The notes beneath the pieces are model-generated. The model saw only the letters and a program-made list of their open reading frames with translations, was not told the origin of the DNA and searched no databases. From Bacteroidota bacterium (lineage in GTDB: Bacteria; Bacteroidota; Bacteroidia; Bacteroidales; FEN-979), in NCBI GenBank assembly GCA_026391755.1, contig JAPLDN010000223.1:1-8024 (forward strand): a stretch of DNA of 8,024 bases, written 5' to 3'. Below, piece by piece: positions 1-6,662 of the stretch. Every line of letters begins with the position of its first letter. Positions within the stretch are counted from its first letter, which is position 1. A program made the position numbers and the translations under genes.

Positions 1-1232
1 GGCGACCAACCGCATTTATACAGAATATTTTCGGGTGTAACAGTCCAGGGGGCATCCATATCAACCAGCACCAGGTCGGCAAAATATCCTTTCCTGATAA
101 ACCCCCTTTCCTTTATCCTGTAAAGCACAGCCGGCGAATGGCAAAGTTTCTCTATAATTTTTTCCAGAGGCAGTTTGCCTATATGATAAAAAGCAAGCAT
201 GGCCACAAGGCTGTGCTGGATAAGGGGGGCTCCTGACGGACAGGAGATATAAGGATTGTCTTTTTCCTTAAGCAGGTGGGGTGCGTGGTCGGTTGCAATG
301 ATATCGATTTTATCATTGATGAGCCCTTCCATTAAACCCAGTTTATCCTTCCCGGTCTTGATGGCAGGGTTCCATTTGATCCTCGAGCCGAGGTCGGCAT
401 AATCCCTTTCATCGAACCAAAGATGATGAACACAAACCTCAGCGGTAATCAGCTTGTCTTTAAGTGGTATAGTATTATCGAGAAGACCCAGTTCCCTGGC
501 AGTGGACAGGTGCAGCAGATGAAGCCTGGCCTTATGCTTGCGGGCCAGGGCTACCATTAATTCCGAAGATTTATAACATGCTTCTTCACTGCGGATGAGT
601 GGATGGGCTTCTATCGGGATATCGTCTCCGTATCTTTCCCTGTAAGTCTTTAGATTGGCCTGTATGATGGCTTCGTCTTCGCTGTGAACAGCAATAATCA
701 CAGGTGATTCCCTGAAAATGGCTTCCAGGGCTGCCTTATCGCTCACAAGCATATTTCCCGTGGAAGCTCCGGTAAACAATTTAAGACCGCAGATGCGTGA
801 AGGGTCGGCTTTCTTTATTTCTCCAAGGTTATCATTGGTCGCGCCCAGAAAGAAAGAAAAGTTCGAAAGAGATTTCTCCGCTGCAAGGCTGAATTTTTTC
901 TCAAGTATGTCAAGGTTTGTCGCTTTGGGAAGCGTATTGGGCATATCCATAAAGGATGTAACCCCTCCGGCAACCGCTGCCCGGCTCTCTGTATACAGAT
1001 CGCCTTTTTCGGTAAGGCCAGGATCCCTGAAATGAACATGGTCGTCAATCACGCCGGGCATCAGCAGTTGACCTCCGGCGTCAATCTCTACTGTTCCATC
1101 CGGGAGAACAAATGAGGCAGGCCCGGGGCCGTTAAAGATCTCTGCAATGCGGCCGTCAGTGATGATCAATGAGCCGGCGAATTGCTTGCCTTCATTGACA
1201 ATGAGGGCATTGTGAATAAAGTATGATTCCAT
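1..1232 (-). CDS. pyrC: Dihydroorotase, 3' end cut off by the window edge
   Basis: Cytosolic enzyme of de novo pyrimidine synthesis that interconverts N-carbamoyl-aspartate and dihydroorotate. My translation gives 410 residues with no stop before the left edge. It has the amidohydrolase metal motif HVHFRD at 65-70, a KLFTGASTG segment at 151-159 whose K151 fits the carboxylated metal-bridging lysine, a histidine in VHSED (H183), HLLHLS at 238-243, and ATDHAPH at 313-319 with the catalytic Asp315. It breaks off inside the typical C-terminal segment YKCGWS, so roughly 35-40 residues are missing. It is the long type (multifunctional-complex type) rather than the short E. coli type. The start chosen is the ATG at 1232, 19 bp after the upstream glycosyltransferase stop. 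An in-frame ATG at 1259 would overlap that stop, but it only adds a Pro-rich stretch unlike the family start. It is probably co-transcribed with the upstream gene. Confidence 0.95.
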   Translation of the reverse strand, partial: MESYFIHNALIVNEGKQFAGSLIITDGRIAEIFNGPGPASFVLPDGTVEIDAGGQLLMPGVIDDHVHFRDPGLTEKGDLYTESRAAVAGGVTSFMDMPNTLPKATNLDILEKKFSLAAEKSLSNFSFFLGATNDNLGEIKKADPSRICGLKLFTGASTGNMLVSDKAALEAIFRESPVIIAVHSEDEAIIQANLKTYRERYGDDIPIEAHPLIRSEEACYKSSELMVALARKHKARLHLLHLSTARELGLLDNTIPLKDKLITAEVCVHHLWFDERDYADLGSRIKWNPAIKTGKDKLGLMEGLINDKIDIIATDHAPHLLKEKDNPYISCPSGAPLIQHSLVAMLAFYHIGKLPLEKIIEKLCHSPAVLYRIKERGFIRKGYFADLVLVDMDAPWTVTPENILYKCGWS

Positions 1233-1251
1233 AGGAAAACCGGGAAAAGGG

Positions 1252-1992
1252 TCAGGCATTTTTACGCCTGTACTTTTTAAACAGGCTTTTGAAACGGAGA
1301 GTGATCACTCCAAACACAGCTTCGCGGAAGATTCCTTTGCTCATCTTGGATTCACCCAGGGTGCGGTCGGTGAAAATAATGGGGACTTCAACGATTTTAA
1401 AACCGAGTTTCCAGGCAAGGAATTTCATTTCAATCTGAAAAGCATATCCTGTGAAATGGACATTGTCGAAATCGATAGCTTCAAGCACAGGGCGGGTATA
1501 ACATTTAAAACCTGCCGTAGTATCCCAGATCTTCATTCTTGTAACAAACCTCACGTAGGCTGATGCGTAATACGACATCAGCACCCTGCCTATAGGCCAG
1601 TTCACCACGTTCACGCCGGTCACATAACGGGAACCAATGACCATGTCGGCACCCTTATTCTTTGCAGCGTCGTATAACCTGATAAGGTCTTCGGGGTTAT
1701 GCGAGAAATCGGCATCCATCTCGAAAATATAGTCATACTTCCGGTCGATAGCCCAGTGAAACCCATGAATATAGGCTGTGCCAAGCCCAAGCTTCCCTTT
1801 ACGCTGTTCCATGAACAGTTGTAAAGGAAACTCAGTCATGAGTCGGGAAACAATAGCCGCTGTACCATCGGGGGAATTATCCTCTATGATCAGAACATGA
1901 AAGTCTTTCGACAGGGAGAATACTGTACGGATTATCCGTTCAATATTTTCCTTCTCATTATAAGTAGGAATTATAACAAGACTATCAGACAC
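1252..1992 (-). CDS. GT2 glycosyltransferase, polyprenyl-phosphate mannosyltransferase (Dpm1) type
   Basis: Predicted to transfer a sugar, probably mannose from GDP-mannose, to a polyprenyl phosphate on the cytoplasmic face of the membrane, giving a lipid-linked donor for envelope or protein glycosylation. At 246 residues it matches the soluble single-domain Dpm1 class. Visible motifs are VIIPTYNE at 6-13, the nucleotide-binding IIEDNSPDGT at 35-44, LGLGTAY at 68-74, the metal-binding DAD at 93-95 in MDADFSHNPE, GSRYVTG at 120-126, and the late acceptor-site segment TTAGFKCY at 158-165. There is no C-terminal membrane segment; the end is basic (KSLFKKYRRKN), as expected for a peripheral membrane protein. 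The start is a GTG. An in-frame stop lies upstream and no ATG is available, and the chosen start leaves the usual few residues before the first strand. It lies 49 bp after mfd and 19 bp before pyrC. The sugar and acceptor are inferred from family only. Confidence 0.88.
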   Translation of the reverse strand: MSDSLVIIPTYNEKENIERIIRTVFSLSKDFHVLIIEDNSPDGTAAIVSRLMTEFPLQLFMEQRKGKLGLGTAYIHGFHWAIDRKYDYIFEMDADFSHNPEDLIRLYDAAKNKGADMVIGSRYVTGVNVVNWPIGRVLMSYYASAYVRFVTRMKIWDTTAGFKCYTRPVLEAIDFDNVHFTGYAFQIEMKFLAWKLGFKIVEVPIIFTDRTLGESKMSKGIFREAVFGVITLRFKSLFKKYRRKNA

Positions 1993-2007
1993 AGGGGAAA
2001 ATTTGTG

Positions 2008-2024
2008 CGAATTTAAGAAAATTC
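2008..2024 (-). promoter_or_regulatory. Possible weak promoter and AT-rich dyad between mfd and the glycosyltransferase
   Basis: The minus strand reads TAAATTCG at 2015-2008, seven of eight with the TAnnTTTG consensus, 15 bp before the GTG start at 1992. Overlapping it, GAATTT (2009-2014) and AAATTC (2019-2024) form a 6-bp inverted repeat with a 4-base loop. The stem is AT-rich with no T-tract, so it is a poor terminator. It could let the glycosyltransferase-pyrC pair be expressed apart from mfd, but the evidence is thin. Confidence 0.22.
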
Positions 2025-2041
2025 AATAAACATTTAAAATA

Positions 2042-5000
2042 TTACATCACACTCTTTAGTACTTCAAACTTTTTCAGCCCCTGTGCGACTGACCCTGTCT
2101 CACGAAAAGCAATGAAGAGTTTGTTCCCTTCCTGTTTCAAACGTAAGCCTGTGGAAGGGTCTTTGACCAGGTCGAGTATACTTGTGAATGCCTTGGACTG
2201 GTAATACGTTGAATCGGGGTTCGACGGGAAATAGGCATTCATCCTGCCTTTTCTGAGTATAAGCTTTTCAAACCCAATATTTTTTGCCGCCTTCCGCAGC
2301 CGGATGGTCTGAAGGAGGTCGTCGGTTTGCCGGGGAACCGGTCCAAACCTGTCGGCCAGCCTCTCCCTGAATTCATCAAGCTTGCCCTCGTCCTCAATGG
2401 AATCCAATTCCTTATAAAGATTTAAGCGTTCGGTAATATTCGTGACATAAGCATCAGGTATCAGTATCTCCATATCGGTTTCAATTACACAGTCTTTTAC
2501 CAGGGGGCGGGCAGGAAGGTCACGGAACAGCTCGCCGAAATCCTGTTCTTTCAGTTCGGTAAGGGCTTCGTCAAGGATCTTCTGGTACATTTCATAGCCG
2601 ATCTCGGTAATGAACCCGCTTTGTTCGGCTCCCAGTATGTTTCCGGCGCCCCTGATATCCAGGTCGCGCATAGCAATGCTGAAACCACTGCCGAGTTCCG
2701 AAAATTCCTCGATGGCCCTGAGCCTTTTCCTTGCCTCATCGGTGAGTGTCGACATGTGCGGCGCGATCAGGTAACAGAAGGCTTTTTTATTGGAACGCCC
2801 TACCCTTCCCCTGAGCTGGTGAAGGTCGCTGAGGCCGTAATGATGGGCATCGTTGATGATGATAGTATTGACATTGGGGATGTCGAGGCCCGATTCAATG
2901 ATAGTGGTGGCAACGAGGACATCGAATTCTCCCTCAATGAAATCGACCATCACCTTTTCGAGCTTTGTGCCGTCCATTTGCCCGTGTGCCACAGCCACTG
3001 TGGCTCCGGGAACCAGCCTTTGTATCATTCCCGCTACTTCGCCTATATTCTGCACCCTTGTATTTACGACGAAAACCTGTCCACCCCTTGACAATTCACT
3101 GCTGATTGCTTCCCTGAATATATCTTCATGAAAGGCATGTAATTCGGTCTGGACCGGGAAGCGGTTGGGCGGGGGGGTGTTGATGATCGACAGGTCCCTG
3201 GCCCCCATCAGCGAGAACTGAAGGGTCCGCGGGATCGGAGTGGCTGTAAGGGTCAGTGTATCGACATTTACCCTGAGCCGTTTCATCTTTTCCTTGGCCG
3301 CAACCCCGAATTTCTGTTCTTCATCAACGATGAGCAAACCAAGATCCTTAAACTGTATATCCTTTCCGAGTAACCTGTGAGTCCCGATAAGGATATCAAC
3401 TTTTCCTTCTTTAAGGTCCCTGAGGATCTGGGTTTGCTTTTTCGCGCTTCTGAAGCGGTTAATGTAATCGACCCGGCAGGGAAAATTTTTCAGCCTTTCC
3501 GAAAATGTTTTGTAATGCTGAAGAGCAAGGATGGTGGTGGGCACCAGTACTGCCACCTGCTTTGAATCTGCCACAACCTTAAATGCCGCCCTGATAGCTA
3601 TTTCGGTTTTGCCAAAACCAACGTCCCCGCATACCAGGCGGTCCATGGGGAAATCAGCTTCAAGGTCCTTTTTGACATCCAGAGTCGATTTGATCTGGTC
3701 GGGAGTATCCTCGTAGATAAAGGAAGCTTCAAGCTCGGTCTGCATATAAGTATCCGGAGCAAATGCAAAGCCCGTAGTTGCCCTCCTTTCGGCATAAAGC
3801 CTGATAAGGTCACGTGCGATGTCTTTAACCCTGCTCTTGGTTTTAGCCTTGAGCTTGTTCCATGAATCGGAGCCCAGGCGGTTCAAAACCGGGGGAGTGC
3901 CCTCCTTCCCAATATATTTGGAAATGCGGTGCAGCGAATGAATGCTGACGTAAAGAACGTCTTCATTTTTATAAATAAGGCGGATGGCTTCCTGTTCTTT
4001 CCCGCTATTCACGATCTTTTCAAGCCCGTCGAAACGCCCCACACCATGGTCGATATGCGTTACGAAATCACCCGGTTTAAGGTCGTAGATCTCCTTCAGC
4101 GTCAGGGCTTCCTTGCTGGTATAGCCATCCCTGAGATGATATTGCTGGTAGCGCTCAAAGATCTGGTGATCGGTATAGCAGAGGAGCTTGAGGTCATGGT
4201 CGACAAAGCCTTCGTGGATTATGTGAACGAAAACCTGGGGTCGCTCGCAATCTTGCACCGCGGCTGGGATTTGCTTCGCTACACCCAAGGCCGCTTGTGC
4301 AAATTGCTTCACTTTAACATTTTCGCTACCTAACTCAAGGTCCTCCATTATTGCTTTCAGGCGATCAGCCTGCTTAGGTCCGTCGGCAAGAATGACATTC
4401 GCATACCCCTTTGCGGTATGATCCCTGAGATCGGCCATCAGCAGTTCAAAATTTTTATTGAAAGAAGGCTGGGGTGCTGTATCGAAACCGATCTGCTGTG
4501 CTGTTTTAAAGTAAAACTGCCGGCCGAATTCGACTGAAGAAAATTCCAGAAGAAGTGGCAGAAAGTCCTTGCTTTTCAGGAGCAGGTCCGAATCGGTAAG
4601 TTTATCCATCTCATCAGCAATGAATGCGGCATCATCAAGCCAGATGACCGATTTTTCGGGCAGGAAGCCCAGGAGTGGTTCATACCCTGTATCTTTTTCA
4701 GGATTAACCCTGATATCCGGCACAATTGTAATTGTTTCCTTTTTATCCAGTGAAAGCTGGGCCGAAGGATCGAAGGTCCTGATCGATGCGATACTGTCGC
4801 CGCTGAATTCAATACGGTAAGGATGGTCGCTGCTGAAAGAGTAAACGTCGATCAATCCTCCCCTAAGGGCAAACTGCCCGGGCTCAAGCACAAAATCGGC
4901 ACGTTCAAAATCATATTCAACAAGAAGGTCAAGGATAAAATCCATATTCACCTTTTCCCCTGCTGTGAGTTTCAAAGTATTCTTCTCCAGGAACTTACGG

Positions 5001-5425
5001 TTAACTACCTTTTCGGCAAGAGCTTCGGGATAAGTCACTATAAAGAAACTCCCTTCCCTGTTGTTCAAACGGTTCAGGACTTCGGTCCTCAGCAGAAGGC
5101 CCTGGTTGTCCTTAGTCCCGCTCAGTAACCCTTTTTTAAAAGAGGAAGGGAAAAACAGTATGCGTTTCTTTTCCGATTCTGCCCCACTCTCCCCGAAGAT
5201 CTGCTCCAGGTCATTAAGAAAATATGCTGCCGACTCCCTGTCGGGAAGAATGGCAATATGGACAAGGGGTGTTTTTTGAAATACGGAGGCGGTGACAAAC
5301 GAACGGGATGACCCAACAAGGCCTTTCAGGCTGAATCGCACACGCGACGGGCCGTTCAGGGCTTCCGAAACCGAAATGGTCCTGGTGTCCTGCAGGTAAT
5401 GTCCGATAAGGTCATCCTGGTTCAA
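2042..5425 (-). CDS. mfd: Transcription-repair coupling factor Mfd
   Basis: DNA translocase that removes RNA polymerase stalled at lesions and recruits UvrA for nucleotide excision repair. At 1127 residues it is full length for the family. The order is a UvrB-like N-terminal module (about 1-240, with GGLIDVYSF at 189-197), a variable middle domain (about 320-430), the RNA polymerase-interacting domain (about 447-510, GDFVTHIDHGVGRFDGL), then two RecG-like motor domains: Walker A GDVGFGKTE 600-608, DEEQ box 701-704, TATPIPRT 727-734, TTIIESGLDIP 840-850 and LRGRVGRS 871-878. The C-terminal TRCF domain spans about 985-1090. All motor motifs are intact. The start is TTG at 5425; no ATG exists in frame before the upstream TGA, and the first residues fit the family start. 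It follows fbp by 28 bp. One oddity is that residues 373-393 are encoded by a 61-bp palindrome, listed separately. Confidence 0.97.
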   Translation of the reverse strand: MNQDDLIGHYLQDTRTISVSEALNGPSRVRFSLKGLVGSSRSFVTASVFQKTPLVHIAILPDRESAAYFLNDLEQIFGESGAESEKKRILFFPSSFKKGLLSGTKDNQGLLLRTEVLNRLNNREGSFFIVTYPEALAEKVVNRKFLEKNTLKLTAGEKVNMDFILDLLVEYDFERADFVLEPGQFALRGGLIDVYSFSSDHPYRIEFSGDSIASIRTFDPSAQLSLDKKETITIVPDIRVNPEKDTGYEPLLGFLPEKSVIWLDDAAFIADEMDKLTDSDLLLKSKDFLPLLLEFSSVEFGRQFYFKTAQQIGFDTAPQPSFNKNFELLMADLRDHTAKGYANVILADGPKQADRLKAIMEDLELGSENVKVKQFAQAALGVAKQIPAAVQDCERPQVFVHIIHEGFVDHDLKLLCYTDHQIFERYQQYHLRDGYTSKEALTLKEIYDLKPGDFVTHIDHGVGRFDGLEKIVNSGKEQEAIRLIYKNEDVLYVSIHSLHRISKYIGKEGTPPVLNRLGSDSWNKLKAKTKSRVKDIARDLIRLYAERRATTGFAFAPDTYMQTELEASFIYEDTPDQIKSTLDVKKDLEADFPMDRLVCGDVGFGKTEIAIRAAFKVVADSKQVAVLVPTTILALQHYKTFSERLKNFPCRVDYINRFRSAKKQTQILRDLKEGKVDILIGTHRLLGKDIQFKDLGLLIVDEEQKFGVAAKEKMKRLRVNVDTLTLTATPIPRTLQFSLMGARDLSIINTPPPNRFPVQTELHAFHEDIFREAISSELSRGGQVFVVNTRVQNIGEVAGMIQRLVPGATVAVAHGQMDGTKLEKVMVDFIEGEFDVLVATTIIESGLDIPNVNTIIINDAHHYGLSDLHQLRGRVGRSNKKAFCYLIAPHMSTLTDEARKRLRAIEEFSELGSGFSIAMRDLDIRGAGNILGAEQSGFITEIGYEMYQKILDEALTELKEQDFGELFRDLPARPLVKDCVIETDMEILIPDAYVTNITERLNLYKELDSIEDEGKLDEFRERLADRFGPVPRQTDDLLQTIRLRKAAKNIGFEKLILRKGRMNAYFPSNPDSTYYQSKAFTSILDLVKDPSTGLRLKQEGNKLFIAFRETGSVAQGLKKFEVLKSVM
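4247..4307. repeat. 61-bp imperfect palindrome inside mfd
   Basis: The left arm 4247-4268 and right arm 4284-4307 are reverse complements over 20 base pairs in four blocks: GCAAT with ATTGC, TTGCAC with GTGCAA, GCGGC with GCCGC, and TGGG with CCCA. A one-base bulge (4252), a 1x2 internal loop (4259 against 4295-4296) and a two-base bulge (4288-4289) separate the blocks. The loop is 15 bases (4269-4283). It is read in frame as mfd residues 373-393, rich in Ala and Gln, between the conserved-looking segments ADGPKQADRL (347-356) and HIIHEGFVDHD (401-411). The palindrome is seen directly; calling it an inserted element is inference. Confidence 0.8.
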
Positions 5426-5453
5426 AAGAGTGTTGAATATACTTATTCAGCAT
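5412..5453 (-). other. 13-codon mini-ORF spanning the fbp-mfd junction
   Basis: An ATG at 5453 directly follows the fbp TAA stop and opens a frame for the peptide MLNKYIQHSFEPG, ending in TGA at 5412. It overlaps the proposed mfd TTG start (5425) by 14 bases in another frame. It could serve for translational coupling between fbp and mfd, or be chance; at this length nothing distinguishes the two. Confidence 0.15.
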
Positions 5454-6473
5454 TTACCCGAGGCGGAATTCAGGTGAATATTTCTGCATGAATTCTTCCG
5501 CCTTGTCAACCATATTCGTTGGGCCAACAAATATCGGGGCACGTTCGTGCAATTCTTTTGGCTGGATGTCAAGGATCCTGCGGAAACCGTCGGAAGCCTT
5601 GCCCCCGGCCTGTTCTGCAAGAAAAGCCGCCGGGTTGCATTCATAAAGCAAACGAAGTTTTCCCTGTTTGTTTTTTGTGGTTGCAGGATAAATGAAGATA
5701 CCTCCGCGTATCAGGTTACGGTGAAAATCGGCCACCATCGATCCTATATACCTTGTAGAGTATGGCCTTGAAGTTGATTTGTCATCCTCCTGGCAATACC
5801 TCACATACTGCTTTACACCTTCGGGAAAATAAATGTAGTTTGCCTCATTGATGGAATAAATGTTTCCACCTTTAGGATATTTCATACCAGGATGGCTCAG
5901 GATGAAAGAGCCAACCGAAGGTTCAAGAGTGAACCCGTTTACCCCGTACCCTGTCGTATAAACCAAAACGGTAGATGAACCGTAAAGCACATAGCCTGCG
6001 GCAACGAGATTACGGCCCGGCTGGAGGAAATCTTCAATAGTTGCAATTCCCCTGACCGTTCTCCTGAGGTAAACCGAGAAGAGGGTTCCTATGGAAACAT
6101 TGCTCTCAATATTTGAACTTCCGTCAAGAGGGTCAATGGCAACCACATATTTGGCATGCTTGGAATGGGCGTTGTCAAGAATAATGATCTCTTCGTTTTC
6201 TTCTGAACCAATTGCACAGCATTGTCCTCCGTCGGTCAAAGCTGCAATGAATTGCTCATTGGCAAATACATCCAGCTTTTTTTGCTCTTCACCCTGTACA
6301 TTGATCTCACCGGCATAACCCATCACATCACCCAGGCCGGCACGGTTTACTTCGCGGTTAACAAATTTTGCTGCAGTCCCGATGTCGTTCAGCAAACGGG
6401 TGAGCTCTCCGGAAGCGCCCGGGTATTCGGCCTGCTTCTCAACGATAAATCCTGTAAGGGTCTGAAATTTCAT
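5454..6473 (-). CDS. fbp: Class I fructose-1,6-bisphosphatase
   Basis: Cytosolic gluconeogenic enzyme that hydrolyses fructose 1,6-bisphosphate to fructose 6-phosphate and phosphate. With the ATG at 6473 the protein has 339 residues, normal for class I. Motifs are GSEENEE at 89-95 (metal-binding acidic cluster), AIDPLDGSSN at 112-121 (metal and substrate binding), a substrate-binding stretch RYIGSMVADFHRNL at 241-254, and LLYECNPAAFLAEQAGG at 275-291 with the last metal-binding Glu278. The reading frame stays open upstream to an ATG at 6602, but those 43 extra codons are only heptanucleotide repeats (His/Ser/Leu/Ile/Thr runs) and lie upstream of a perfect -7 promoter box, so they are not coding. 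It is first in the leftward run fbp-mfd-glycosyltransferase-pyrC and divergent from aspartate kinase. Confidence 0.96.
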   Translation of the reverse strand: MKFQTLTGFIVEKQAEYPGASGELTRLLNDIGTAAKFVNREVNRAGLGDVMGYAGEINVQGEEQKKLDVFANEQFIAALTDGGQCCAIGSEENEEIIILDNAHSKHAKYVVAIDPLDGSSNIESNVSIGTLFSVYLRRTVRGIATIEDFLQPGRNLVAAGYVLYGSSTVLVYTTGYGVNGFTLEPSVGSFILSHPGMKYPKGGNIYSINEANYIYFPEGVKQYVRYCQEDDKSTSRPYSTRYIGSMVADFHRNLIRGGIFIYPATTKNKQGKLRLLYECNPAAFLAEQAGGKASDGFRRILDIQPKELHERAPIFVGPTNMVDKAEEFMQKYSPEFRLG

Positions 6474-6494
6474 ACTTGTTGACTTAAGGAACTG

Positions 6495-6502
6495 CAAAGA
6501 TA
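6495..6502 (-). promoter_or_regulatory. -7 box of the fbp promoter
   Basis: The minus strand reads TATCTTTG, a perfect match to the Bacteroidota -7 consensus TAnnTTTG. It ends 21 bp before the fbp ATG (6473), so transcription would begin around 6488-6491 with a leader of about 15-18 bases. No TTTG-like -33 element is found at the usual distance. That position (about 6520-6525) falls on the first units of the heptad array. Confidence 0.65.
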
Positions 6503-6515
6503 GCGAATTGACGCG

Positions 6516-6606
6516 AATGAGCGATGAGTGATGAGTGATGAGTGATGAGCCCTGAGACATGAGCGATGAGCGATGAGTGATGAGTGATGAGTGATGAGCC
6601 ATGAGT
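6516..6606. repeat. Heptanucleotide tandem repeat array, 13 units
   Basis: Thirteen consecutive 7-bp units in unbroken phase fill 91 bp of the fbp/aspartate kinase intergenic region. The core is GATGAGT or GATGAGC (9 of 13 units). The four variants are AATGAGC at the left edge, CCTGAGA (6551-6557), CATGAGC (6558-6564) and CATGAGT at the right edge. Because 7 is not a multiple of 3, all three minus-strand frames read the same seven-residue cycle (T-H-H-S-S-L-I) with no stop, which creates a false N-terminal extension of fbp. On the plus strand the array is full of TGA stops. It is similar in style to the short tandemly repeated heptanucleotides of filamentous cyanobacteria. No function is evident. 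Confidence 0.95.
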
Positions 6607-6627
6607 GTGAATGGTAACCAGATTCAC
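6607..6627. promoter_or_regulatory. Operator-like dyad upstream of aspartate kinase
   Basis: GTGAAT (6607-6612) and ATTCAC (6622-6627) are exact reverse complements nine bases apart. GGT and ACC inside the spacer (6613-6615, 6617-6619) form a smaller inner dyad. The dyad starts directly at the end of the heptad array and is centred about 46 bp before the predicted aspartate kinase transcription start, a usual place for a regulator. No known operator was recognised. Confidence 0.3.
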
Positions 6628-6649
6628 TATTCCCGAATCCCGATTTTCG

Positions 6650-6657
6650 TACCTTTG
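6650..6657 (+). promoter_or_regulatory. -7 box of the aspartate kinase promoter
   Basis: TACCTTTG matches the Bacteroidota -7 consensus TAnnTTTG perfectly. Only five bases separate it from the ATG at 6663, so the predicted transcription start falls at or within a few bases of the start codon. No good -33 TTTG is visible about 20 bp upstream. The match is exact but short, so chance occurrence in an intergenic region is possible. Confidence 0.55.
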
Positions 6658-6662
6658 TCCTG

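Noticed and set aside
718..1035. Open frame of 105 codons on the plus strand
   Set aside because: It is antisense to the conserved metal-site region of dihydroorotase; no sign of a real product.
2009..2024. Terminator after mfd
   Set aside because: The hairpin has a 6-bp AT-rich stem with no following T-tract in the minus direction, so it is too weak to call.
2621..3091. Open frame of 156 codons on the plus strand
   Set aside because: It lies fully antisense to the conserved helicase part of mfd and matches no family I know; it is a shadow of that gene.
3167..3177. G-rich run including seven consecutive G as a programmed slippage or quadruplex site
   Set aside because: It encodes the conserved TPPPNR segment of Mfd in frame. 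No alternative frame is extended by slippage, and there are too few separate G-tracts for a quadruplex.
3929..4333. Open frame of 134 codons on the plus strand running through the mfd palindrome
   Set aside because: It is antisense to mfd and has no recognisable motif. It overlaps the palindrome, but an open antisense frame is expected by chance with this codon use.
6516..6606. CRISPR array
   Set aside because: The units are directly adjacent 7-mers without spacers, far too short for CRISPR repeats.
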